Positions 21,852 to 29,209 of a stretch of DNA of 36,426 bases are shown here, piece by piece. The notes beneath the pieces are model-generated. The model was given only the letters and a program-made list of their open reading frames with translations. It had not been told where the DNA came from and made no database searches. Source of the DNA: JAICLL01 sp035252155. Its GTDB lineage: Bacteria > Planctomycetota > Planctomycetia > Pirellulales > JAICIG01. The stretch lies in the NCBI GenBank assembly GCA_035252155.1, contig DATFDL010000751.1, forward strand, positions 1 to 36,426, in the 5' to 3' direction. Within the stretch, counting starts at the first letter, position 1. The number at the start of each line of letters is the position of its first letter. The translations under genes and the position numbers were made by a program.

Positions 21852-24838
21852 TATTTGCCCGACGTAAAGCTTCGAGCTCGCTCTTCCGCATCCGCCGCGG
21901 CGTCGTCGTGTCCAGCGGCGCGCTCCACCTTGGCGAGGCCCTGATAGTGCTGAGCGAGCAGCTCGCGAAAACGGGCGTTTTTCGGATCGTGATCGAACGC
22001 CCGTCGCTGCTCGGCAATGGCTTGTTGATAGGTATCGCGTGCCTCGTCGTTTTCGCCGACTGCATGCAGCGCCCGGGCGACGTTCGCCAGCGCGGCGCCC
22101 AGCGCGCTGCGGTAGGCAGAGTTGTCCGGCTGACGCGCGGCCAAATCCTGTTTGATCTTCGATGCCTTGCGAAAACTTTCGAGCGCGTCTTGACGACTAC
22201 CCAGTTCGGCTTGTGCCTGGCCCAGATCGTACCAGGCGTCGCCCAGCTCGATCTGGTAGCGATCGACGGCCGGGTTTCCGTCGACCAGCCGCTGCCACGG
22301 CACGAGCGCCTGCTCGAAATAGCCGAGCGCCGCCGGCCAGTCGCCAGCCTCGGTCTCCAGCCCTCCCAGATTCTTGCAGGTCACCGCCAGTGCGTGTTGA
22401 TATTCGGTGACCGTCGGATGATCGTCCGCCAGCCGCTTGCGAATTTTCAAGGCCGCCAAATAGTTTTCGCCCGCTTGGGCCGGCTCGCCCTGACGGAAAT
22501 TGAGCGTGCCCAGGCTGTTGTAGCTGCCGGCCAGATCGGCCTGATACCTGGCGACGCTGGGATGCGCCTCGGTCAATTGCCGCCGAATCGCGAGCGATTC
22601 TTGAAAATCGTCGCGGGCCGGTTGCCATTGCTCGCGCTTGGCGTGAAAGATCGCCAGCCCTTGGTAACTTGCCGCCAAATCGCTTTGCAGGTCTGCTCGA
22701 TCAGGCTCAGCTTCGGCCAACTGCCGGCGAAGGTCGAGCGCCAGCCGTAGGTGCTCCCGAGCCGGATCGTCGTGTTTCAACTCAGCCTCTTGATTGCCCA
22801 ACAGAAAGTAGCTCAAGCCCAAATCGCGCCGATAATTGAGATGGTCGCTCGCCCTATCAACCAGCCGCTGCTGGATCTCGACTGCCTGGCGGAGATCTTC
22901 GAGCGCTTCCGTGCGGCGATTGAGCTCTCCTTCAAGCTGCCCGACGCCGCGATAGCCCAACGCCAGCTCACTTTGATACTGCTCGTGATCGGGATGTTGC
23001 CGCGCCAGGTCTTGAAATAGTTTCAGAGCTTCTTGAAAAGCCTTGAGCGCTTCGGCCTTCGAGCCGGTTTCGTGGTTGATCTTGCCGACGCGCAGGATGG
23101 CGCTCGCCAGGTCATGACGCAGGTGCTCTTCGCCGCCGTGCTTGTCGATGAGCTCTTCGTAGTACTTCAGCGCGTCGGCCAGCAACCGCCGCCGCAAGTG
23201 TCTGACATGTTCGTCGTTGAGCGCCTCTTCTTCCGTCACGAGGTTGACGAAATTGTCGATGGCGCGACGGGCTTCGTTCTTCGCCTCGCGTTCGGCGGCT
23301 CGCTCTTGCTCAACTTGTTGCTTGGCCGCATGGACCGCGAGCGCGGCGACGACCGACACCACGCTGACCACCGCCAGCGCGGCGACGGCCGATTGCACTC
23401 CGCGCCGATGCCGCCGCGCCCAGTGGGCCAGCCGCTCGTGCCACGGCGCGCCATACGCCGACACCGGCTCGTCGGCCAGCCAACGCTCGATGTCGCCGGC
23501 CAGCTCCTGCGGCGTGGCATAACGCTCCGCCGGTTCGAGCGCCATCGCCTTGAGGCAGACGGCTTCGAGCGCGGCGGGCACGCCCCGATTGACCGCGCGG
23601 GGCGGCGGGAAATCTCCCCGCCGCACGCGATCTAACAGCCGCCCCAGCTCCGAATCGTTGAACGGCGGCCGGCCGGTCAACAAGCAATAGAGCGTCGCCC
23701 CCAAACTGTAGACATCGCTGGCGCGGCTGATATCGTCAAGCCTGCCGGCCGCCTGCTCGGGACTCATATAGGCCGGCGTGCCGATGGCCGAACCCATTTG
23801 CGTGGCGCTGGTCGAAGCACTGGGCCGCCAGACCGGTTCATCAAGGGTTTCGGCTGGGCCGGCGGGATCGCCGTCGGTCGCGGCATCTGATGCGTGCGGC
23901 AACTCCTCGTCGAATGCTTGCAGCCGATCGGCGTCGCGCGTTTCACCGTCGCCGCCCGACAGCGGCTTGGCCAGCCCCCAGTCGACCACCAGTGTTTCGC
24001 CGTAGGCGCCCAGCATGATGTTTTCGGGCTTGAGATCGCGATGTAGCACCCCGCGGCTGTGGGCGTATTCGATGGCATTGCAGACTGCCATGAACCGGTC
24101 GAGCAGTTGCCGCAATTCGAGCAGTCGAGCGCCGGGACTGGCGCGAGCGAAGTCGGGCGAATGATAATGCTCAATCGCCTCGCGCAGGCTGCGGCCCTTG
24201 ATGAACCGCATCGCGTAAAACGGCCGCCCGTCGTCGGAAGTGCCCAGGCTATAAACGGGCACAATGCCCGGATGCTCCAGCCCGCCGGTCACTTCGGCTT
24301 CGAGCAGAAAACGGGCGCGGTTTTGCGGCGTGTCGACGTGGTGATCGCGAATGCGTTTCAAGGCGACTTCGCGATTGAGCTCATCGTCGCGGGCGACAAA
24401 GACTTCGCCCAGCGCACCTTTGGCATGGGGCCGCAAAATGCGAAACCGCATCGCGCTGGCCGCGGCGGTTTCGTCCGACGCAGACTGATCGTCGGGCGGC
24501 GTCGCCGCGGCGGGCAGTGTGCCGCTGAGCTGTGGCAAGGTTCGGCTGCCGTTGTCTTGCACGATGCGGCCGAGTTCCTCGCGCAGCTCCGCGGCCTCAT
24601 CGAGTGACGCCAGGCAAGCCGCGGCGTCGCCCGCGTGCCGCGCCAGGTGCTCGTCGAGCAACTGGTCGACGACCGGGCGGCGTTCCGCGGCGAGAATCTG
24701 CGAATCGACCATGACGTCGCCCAGCGGGCGGTTCGGATCGTGCGCCCACCCTTCGACCGCGCGGAGCAAGTCGTCGCGCGAAACGAGACCGGCCCGCCAT
24801 GTAAGAATGCCGTACAGTAGATTCCGCTCGGTGCCCAT
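21851..24838 (-). CDS. Transmembrane Ser/Thr protein kinase with TPR repeats
   Basis: 995 residues. An N-terminal helical segment (1-95) is typical of planctomycete kinases. The kinase domain (about 130-455) has the ATP loop GALGEVFVARDDELNREVAL with Lys161, catalytic HRDLKPENIML (Asp268), VVDWGLAK in place of DFG (286-290), and GTPAYMSPEQA (353-363). About 60 residues, acidic and Ala/Asp-rich, are inserted between DWG and the GTPAY motif, longer than a standard activation loop. A single membrane helix lies at about 484-503 (VAALAVVSVVSVVAALAVHA). The outer part 560-985 holds about nine tetratricopeptide repeats (for example ALKAFQEALKLFQDLARQHP, LAASYQGLAIFHAKREQW). It probably senses or binds proteins through the TPRs; the phosphorylated target is unknown. 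It is monocistronic. Confidence 0.93.
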   Translation of the reverse strand: MGTERNLLYGILTWRAGLVSRDDLLRAVEGWAHDPNRPLGDVMVDSQILAAERRPVVDQLLDEHLARHAGDAAACLASLDEAAELREELGRIVQDNGSRTLPQLSGTLPAAATPPDDQSASDETAAASAMRFRILRPHAKGALGEVFVARDDELNREVALKRIRDHHVDTPQNRARFLLEAEVTGGLEHPGIVPVYSLGTSDDGRPFYAMRFIKGRSLREAIEHYHSPDFARASPGARLLELRQLLDRFMAVCNAIEYAHSRGVLHRDLKPENIMLGAYGETLVVDWGLAKPLSGGDGETRDADRLQAFDEELPHASDAATDGDPAGPAETLDEPVWRPSASTSATQMGSAIGTPAYMSPEQAAGRLDDISRASDVYSLGATLYCLLTGRPPFNDSELGRLLDRVRRGDFPPPRAVNRGVPAALEAVCLKAMALEPAERYATPQELAGDIERWLADEPVSAYGAPWHERLAHWARRHRRGVQSAVAALAVVSVVSVVAALAVHAAKQQVEQERAAEREAKNEARRAIDNFVNLVTEEEALNDEHVRHLRRRLLADALKYYEELIDKHGGEEHLRHDLASAILRVGKINHETGSKAEALKAFQEALKLFQDLARQHPDHEQYQSELALGYRGVGQLEGELNRRTEALEDLRQAVEIQQRLVDRASDHLNYRRDLGLSYFLLGNQEAELKHDDPAREHLRLALDLRRQLAEAEPDRADLQSDLAASYQGLAIFHAKREQWQPARDDFQESLAIRRQLTEAHPSVARYQADLAGSYNSLGTLNFRQGEPAQAGENYLAALKIRKRLADDHPTVTEYQHALAVTCKNLGGLETEAGDWPAALGYFEQALVPWQRLVDGNPAVDRYQIELGDAWYDLGQAQAELGSRQDALESFRKASKIKQDLAARQPDNSAYRSALGAALANVARALHAVGENDEARDTYQQAIAEQRRAFDHDPKNARFRELLAQHYQGLAKVERAAGHDDAAADAEERARSFTSGK

Positions 24839-24912
24839 CGAAACCAGCCGCGGTGATGGCCTGAGATACCTTCACTTTAGGCCGACTTTGAGGTCTTGGC
24901 GAGTGCCGCCGT

Positions 24913-25434
24913 CGTAGAACGGAATTCATTCCGTTCCGGTTTTCAGTGAACGCAATGAATTTCCGCATGCGGCCGGTGGCTGGGGCAGAGTGTAACGATG
25001 CCCCGGCGAATGTCCGTTCGAGATTTGCCTATCGAAGACCACCGGAGGGTGAACGCGCGAGAGCAGTTCATCGCTGGGTGCCACGGCATCCGTCGCGGCG
25101 CGGAGAGTGTCGAATTCGCTATCGGCCCGGCCGCCGCGATGGACGCCGTGAAGTTGGGCGATGGAACACGATGGACGCTCCGCCGCCGCCGATTACAACT
25201 TGTGCGACCAATTCGTTAAAATCCACGTCAAACGTATGCGCCTCTGCGAATCAATAGTCATCAATCACGATTGGCCCAGCCTGCATTTTACTCTATGAGG
25301 CGACGATTTCAGTTCGACACCCCCAGAGCCGCGGTGCCGCCGGGGCATCGCCTAGGCTCTGACCCAGCCACCGGCCGTAGAACGGAATTCATTCCGTTCC
25401 AGCCAACTAACGAGCGGAATGAATTCCGTTCTAC
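24913..25434. repeat. Mosaic repeat region: 407-base segment bounded by inverted repeat arms
   Basis: This covers most of the non-coding interval 24839-25430. A 25-base element beginning CGTAGAACGGAATTC occurs exactly at 24913-24937 and again at 25376-25400, and inverted at 25413-25434. Between the direct copies lies a segment whose ends (24971-25008 and 25337-25377) are 38-base inverted repeats with two or three differences, of the GGTGGCTGGGGCAGAG / CGATGCCCCGGC family. Inside are a GGTGCCACGGCATCC element (25077-25150) and AT-richer unique DNA. The arrangement resembles a composite mobile cassette, but no transposase is inside. Confidence 0.55.
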
Positions 25435-26645
25435 AGGCGCCCCGCATACGTCCCGAAGTCGTTGAACCAGTGCTTTTTGACGAAGCGATAGAACCAGCTC
25501 TTTTCGGGAATCTCGTGGCCGGGGTCGTATTGGCTAGGGCGCGATTGCATCGCGCTCAGTTCGGCCAGCGCCTGCCCGCGGACCGTGGTGTCGCGGGCGC
25601 CGTGGCGCTCGACAAGCTGCTGGAGCAGGTCGGGTCGCTCCAACACAATGCAGCCCCGCGTGCTCGATGCCGCCAGTTCGCGAAAGTCGCGTAAAAACTC
25701 CGACTGCCGAAACGTCTCGCGCAGCGGCCGCGCGTCGTGAATCGACTCTTTCGAGAACTGCACGATGGGGCAAGGCTCGATGTCGCCCCACGGGTTGATG
25801 TGGTGGCTCATGCCCGTCGCGGCCGGGCAAAGCGCCTGCCCGCGGCCGTCGTAATAAGCGTCGATGATACCGATCGGCTTTTTGACGCGCATCTCGACCA
25901 CGAACCGCCTAGCACGGCGCTGCTGCTCGGGCGTGAGCGCCAGTTGCGGGTTCGCGTCGGGGCCGACCGGACGATAGACGTGATACCACAGATACATCGC
26001 CCCCATTTCGATCAGCCGATCGACCCAAGCTTCGGTCAGCAGGTCGTCGATGTTCGTCTGGCAGAGGCTCGTGCAGACGCCGGTGAGCAGCTTGTTGTTC
26101 AGGCAGTTTTGCAGGCCGGCCATCGTCTTACTGAGCACGCCGGCGCGGCCGCGCCGCTCGTCGCTGACGATCTCGCTGCCCTCGACGCTCACCAGCGGCG
26201 TGACGTTGCCCAGCCGCCGCAACTGCTTGGCGATGTCGTCGGTGATCAGTTGACCGTTGGTAAAAACCTGAAAATAGCAATCGGGATGCGCGGCGAGAAT
26301 TTCCAGCAACTCGGGGTGCATGAACGGCTCGCCGCCCAGAATGCCGAAGAAGCTGTTGCCTACGGTTTTGGCTTCGCCGATCAGGCGGTTCATCGCCGCC
26401 AGGTCGATCGTCTGCTGCGGGGCCGCGACATCGACCCAGCAACCCTGGCAGCGCAGGTTGCAACTATTGACGATCGACAGATACAGGAACGGCGGAAAGA
26501 CTTCGCCTTGCTTGAGCCGGCGCTTGTAGCGCTGCACCGAGCGCATACCCTTGTAGCCCATGTTCCAGGCCAGTTTCCAGACCAACCGTTTGTCGGTCTC
26601 GAACAACACGCGTCGCGCCATTTTGAAGTACATGCGATCCATCAT
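25431..26645 (-). CDS. Radical SAM protein with C-terminal Cys-rich (SPASM-like) region
   Basis: 404 residues if translation begins at the ATG at 26645 (MMDRMYFKMARR); an open frame extends 67 codons upstream but there it translates two repeat elements, so it is rejected. The Fe-S cluster motif C-x3-C-x2-C is Cys62, Cys66, Cys69 (NSCNLRCQGCW). GILGGEPFM follows as the usual GGEP. The C-terminal part has CPAATGMSHHINPWGDIEPC and a later RGCIVL, suggesting an auxiliary cluster. The class fits radical SAM/SPASM enzymes that modify proteins, peptides or small molecules; no precursor peptide or partner gene is visible. The stop TAG is part of TGTAG, the foot of a palindrome at 25413-25434. Confidence 0.88.
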   Translation of the reverse strand: MMDRMYFKMARRVLFETDKRLVWKLAWNMGYKGMRSVQRYKRRLKQGEVFPPFLYLSIVNSCNLRCQGCWVDVAAPQQTIDLAAMNRLIGEAKTVGNSFFGILGGEPFMHPELLEILAAHPDCYFQVFTNGQLITDDIAKQLRRLGNVTPLVSVEGSEIVSDERRGRAGVLSKTMAGLQNCLNNKLLTGVCTSLCQTNIDDLLTEAWVDRLIEMGAMYLWYHVYRPVGPDANPQLALTPEQQRRARRFVVEMRVKKPIGIIDAYYDGRGQALCPAATGMSHHINPWGDIEPCPIVQFSKESIHDARPLRETFRQSEFLRDFRELAASSTRGCIVLERPDLLQQLVERHGARDTTVRGQALAELSAMQSRPSQYDPGHEIPEKSWFYRFVKKHWFNDFGTYAGRL

Positions 26646-26689
26646 AAGAGGGCTTGCCCGCGTGAACAAGGATGGCCGGGCAGGTAGGT

Positions 26690-26725
26690 GGCTGGGGCAG
26701 AGGTTCGCCGATGCCGCGGCGTTGA
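26690..26725. repeat. Half palindrome of the GGTGGCTGGGGCAGAG family
   Basis: AGGTGGCTGGGGCAGAGGTT then CGCCGATGCCGCGGCG; this is one arm with a slightly altered inner part. It lies just upstream of the radical SAM start, and open-frame translations of this and the next element explain the spurious N-terminal extension of that gene. Confidence 0.5.
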
Positions 26726-26748
26726 CCAGCCAGTTCTTGCGTACGAAG

Positions 26749-26840
26749 TCTGTAGGGAACGGACTCCGTGCCGTTCCGTGAACTACGGTTCGGCCCCGCG
26801 CCGCCCCTCGCGGAACGGCACGGAGTCCGTTCCCTACAGA
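26749..26840. repeat. BIME-like element, copy A (GTAGGGAACGGACTCCGTGCC family)
   Basis: The 92-base element begins TCTGTAGGGAACGGACTCCG and ends with the exact reverse complement of that stretch. The stem GGAACGG/CCGTTCC follows the GTAG foot on each side. A second copy at 36053-36147 is homologous over its whole length, including the unique centre, in the opposite orientation. The spacer 26646-26878 contains no gene. Confidence 0.75.
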
Positions 26841-26878
26841 GGCCATTACCGGTTTTGGTCGTCAAACCCGATCAGCTC

Positions 26879-27226
26879 TCAGTGCGCGCCCAGCGTCAGG
26901 CTGACACAGAGCAGCACAAACACGGCCAACGCGACGCCGGCGAAGCGCCAATCTCGCTCGACGGCCCAGCCGGCCAGCAGGACCACTACCCGCAGAATCG
27001 GCGTCATCATCAACGCCAACAGACCCAGCGTGGTCACCGCCGAACCGCGCAGCCGCGCGGCGTCGCGCAACAGCGTCGGGAACGACTCGTACTGCGGAGC
27101 GTGCTCGTGGCCTTGAGCGAGCATGGTCGTCAGACCAACGGCCAGCAAGACGCCGCTCACCGTCAGACCGACGAGCAAGGTGCGGTGAACCCAATGATCG
27201 AGTCGATGAGGATCGGTGTTTCGCAT
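26879..27226 (-). CDS. DUF1634 membrane protein, partner of the TauE/SafE exporter
   Basis: 115 residues with three membrane helices: LLVGLTVSGVLLAVGLTTML, TTLGLLALMMTPILRVVVLL, and FAGVALAVFVLLCVSLTLG. The gene begins three bases after the stop of the upstream TauE/SafE gene, so the two are surely co-transcribed. DUF1634 proteins are commonly encoded next to sulfite/sulfur exporters and may be an accessory subunit; the precise role is unknown. The central loop is acidic/His-containing (QGHEHAPQYESFPTLLRD). Confidence 0.85.
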   Translation of the reverse strand: MRNTDPHRLDHWVHRTLLVGLTVSGVLLAVGLTTMLAQGHEHAPQYESFPTLLRDAARLRGSAVTTLGLLALMMTPILRVVVLLAGWAVERDWRFAGVALAVFVLLCVSLTLGAH

Positions 27227-27229
27227 CGC

Positions 27230-28096
27230 TTACTTTCCTTGCAGCGCTCGAGCGAGCATTTGAGCGGCGACGAGCAACAGCAACACCGCGAACAGCCGCG
27301 ACACGGCCCGGCCGCCGATCGACCGATTCAAGACCGAGCCGAGCGCCGAGCCGGCCAACACGCCCAGCACGGCCGCCGCGGTGACGCCGGGCATGACCAT
27401 GCCGTTGCCGTAGTACAAAAACGCGCTGGCCACCGCCGTCACGCCAATCATAAAGTTCGACGTGGCCGCGGCCGCTTTCACGGGCACGCCGCACAGCAGA
27501 TGCAGAGCTGGCACCTTGAACACACCGCCGCCGATGCCAAGCAGCCCGGAAAGGTTGCCCGCCACAAACGCCACCGCCAGGCCGGCCGGCAGTCGCTCGA
27601 CGTTGTAACTGACCCGGCCGACCGCGGGATCGAAGTAACTACCGCCCAATGGCGATGGAGAATTTGACGAGCTACTTGTGGCTGGCTTTGTCGCATCGTC
27701 TGCCGCCGAGTCGGCAGATTTTTCGGTGCGTCCGCGCCACATCAATAGGGCCGTTGGCACGAGCACCAAAGCGAACAATACTTCGAGCGACCGCGGGGCA
27801 AGCACCGCCGCCGTCAGCCCACCCGCGATGGCGCCCAGCGCCGTGGCGATTTCGAGCGTCATGCCCAGCCGCATGTTGGCAATGCCGCGTTCGACATTGG
27901 TGCTGGCTACCGCGCTGCTGGTGGCGATGACCGAGACGATGCTGGTGGCCACCGCTTCGTGCATTGGCACGCCGAGCACCATGACCAACAGGGGGATCAA
28001 AAACACGCCGCCGCCGGTGCCGAGGATGGCGCCGAGCACGCCTGTCACGCCGCCGGCGGCAAGCAGGAGCAGCGCGTTGACGGGTGTAACTTCCAT
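27230..28096 (-). CDS. TauE/SafE family anion (sulfite/organosulfonate) exporter
   Basis: 288 residues from the ATG at 28096; a TTG six codons earlier is possible. Two homologous halves carry the family signatures GGVTGVLGAILGTGGGVFLI and AGNLSGLLGIGGGVFKVPAL, with about eight membrane helices in total. A polar loop in the middle (GRTEKSADSAADDATKPATS) separates the halves. The family moves sulfite, sulfonates or related anions across the inner membrane. It is the first gene of an operon with the DUF1634 protein. The substrate is inferred only from the family. Confidence 0.92.
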   Translation of the reverse strand: MEVTPVNALLLLAAGGVTGVLGAILGTGGGVFLIPLLVMVLGVPMHEAVATSIVSVIATSSAVASTNVERGIANMRLGMTLEIATALGAIAGGLTAAVLAPRSLEVLFALVLVPTALLMWRGRTEKSADSAADDATKPATSSSSNSPSPLGGSYFDPAVGRVSYNVERLPAGLAVAFVAGNLSGLLGIGGGVFKVPALHLLCGVPVKAAAATSNFMIGVTAVASAFLYYGNGMVMPGVTAAAVLGVLAGSALGSVLNRSIGGRAVSRLFAVLLLLVAAQMLARALQGK

Positions 28097-28192
28097 GCAC
28101 GATTGTAAATTCAAGAAACTGGCGTTGCAATCTGGCGGCTGGCACGACGGCCTGCCCGGCCGCTAAGATGAAGGGCCGACATCAACGTCTAC

Positions 28193-29173
28193 TTGAGGCC
28201 CGTTTTGAATTCCGAACCCGTCATCGACGTCCAAGACCTGCGCAAGACGTACAAAAGCGGGCTGTTTGTTCGGCGACGCGTCGAGGCCTTGCGGGGCGTC
28301 AGCTTGAGCGTGGGCCGCGGCGAAATCTTCGGTCTGCTCGGCCCGAACGGCGCGGGAAAAACCACGCTCATCAAAGTCTTGCTGGGCATCGTTCGCCGCA
28401 GCGCCGGGGGCGCTTCGCTGATGGGCCGCCCCGCGGGCGAGCGGGCCGGACGACAGCGCGTCGGCTACCTGCCCGAAGGGCATCGCATTTCGCCCCATCA
28501 CACGGGCAACACCGCGCTGGAGTATTACGGCAGCCTGAGCGGGCTGGCGGTCGGCGAAATCAAACGTCGCCGGCCGGCGCTGTTGGAGTTGGTCGGACTT
28601 GCCGACTGGGGCCAGGCCCGCGTCACTCAGTATTCCAAGGGAATGTTGCAACGTCTCGGCCTGGCTCAAGCCTTGCTGCACGACCCCGATTTGCTGATGC
28701 TCGACGAGCCGACCGACGGCGTCGATCCGGTAGGCCGCTCCGAGATGCGGACCTTGCTCAAGCGGCTCAAGGGCGAGGGCAAGACCATCTTCATCAACAG
28801 CCACTTGCTGCAAGAGATCGAGCTAGTCTGCGACCGCGTGGCGATTTTAGTGCAAGGACGAGTGGAACGCATCGGCCGCGTGCAAGAGCTCACGGTTCAA
28901 TCGGCGATTGACGTCACCTGGGTGCTGTCGGGCGACGAGTCCGACATTCGCACCGTGCTGGCGCTCGACCCGGCGACGCCCTTGCTCGTGCCGGCGCCGA
29001 ACCAGGTGCAGGTGTCGACGGCGATGGACGACCAGGCCGGCATCGACCGGGCCGTCGATGCGCTACGCGGTCGCGGCGTGAGCATTGTCGCCCTGTCACG
29101 CGCGAGGCGCACGCTGGAAGAAGCTTTTCTGGAAACCGTGCGGCGCAATGAAGTAGGCACACTCGTGACCTGA
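28193..29173 (+). CDS. ABC transporter ATPase
   Basis: 326 residues from a TTG at 28193 (second TTG at 28205 equally possible); no ATG fits before the conserved IDVQDLRKTY strand. Walker A is GLLGPNGAGKTTLIKVL (from residue 47), the signature is YSKGMLQRLGLAQAL (in place of LSGGQ), and Walker B is LLMLDEPTDGVDP. The C-terminal 90 residues are the extra domain common in ABC-2-type exporters (DUF4162-like, ending RTLEEAFLETVRRNE). It pairs with the permease gene that starts 36 bases later. Role: energises export or membrane-component handling; the cargo is unknown. Confidence 0.93.
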   Translation: MRPVLNSEPVIDVQDLRKTYKSGLFVRRRVEALRGVSLSVGRGEIFGLLGPNGAGKTTLIKVLLGIVRRSAGGASLMGRPAGERAGRQRVGYLPEGHRISPHHTGNTALEYYGSLSGLAVGEIKRRRPALLELVGLADWGQARVTQYSKGMLQRLGLAQALLHDPDLLMLDEPTDGVDPVGRSEMRTLLKRLKGEGKTIFINSHLLQEIELVCDRVAILVQGRVERIGRVQELTVQSAIDVTWVLSGDESDIRTVLALDPATPLLVPAPNQVQVSTAMDDQAGIDRAVDALRGRGVSIVALSRARRTLEEAFLETVRRNEVGTLVT

Positions 29174-29178
29174 AAATG

Positions 29179-29205
29179 CTACGGCACACGGAGTGTGCCT
29201 GCTAC
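29179..29205. repeat. Palindrome between the ABC ATPase and permease genes
   Basis: CTAC, stem GGCACAC/GTGTGCC with loop GGA, then TGCTAC. Read on the minus strand it is GTAG-footed. It lies in the 36-base junction inside an operon, where a hairpin could adjust the ratio of the two subunits. Confidence 0.6.
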
Positions 29206-29209
29206 GAAC

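Noticed and set aside
25161..25298. 45-codon ORF inside the repeat-bounded segment
   Set aside because: The translation looks protein-like in part, but it is short, has no clear ribosome-binding site and no family; kept only as a note in the cassette finding.
26646..26846. 67-codon N-terminal extension of the radical SAM gene
   Set aside because: It translates two repeat elements; radical SAM homology begins after the ATG at 26645.
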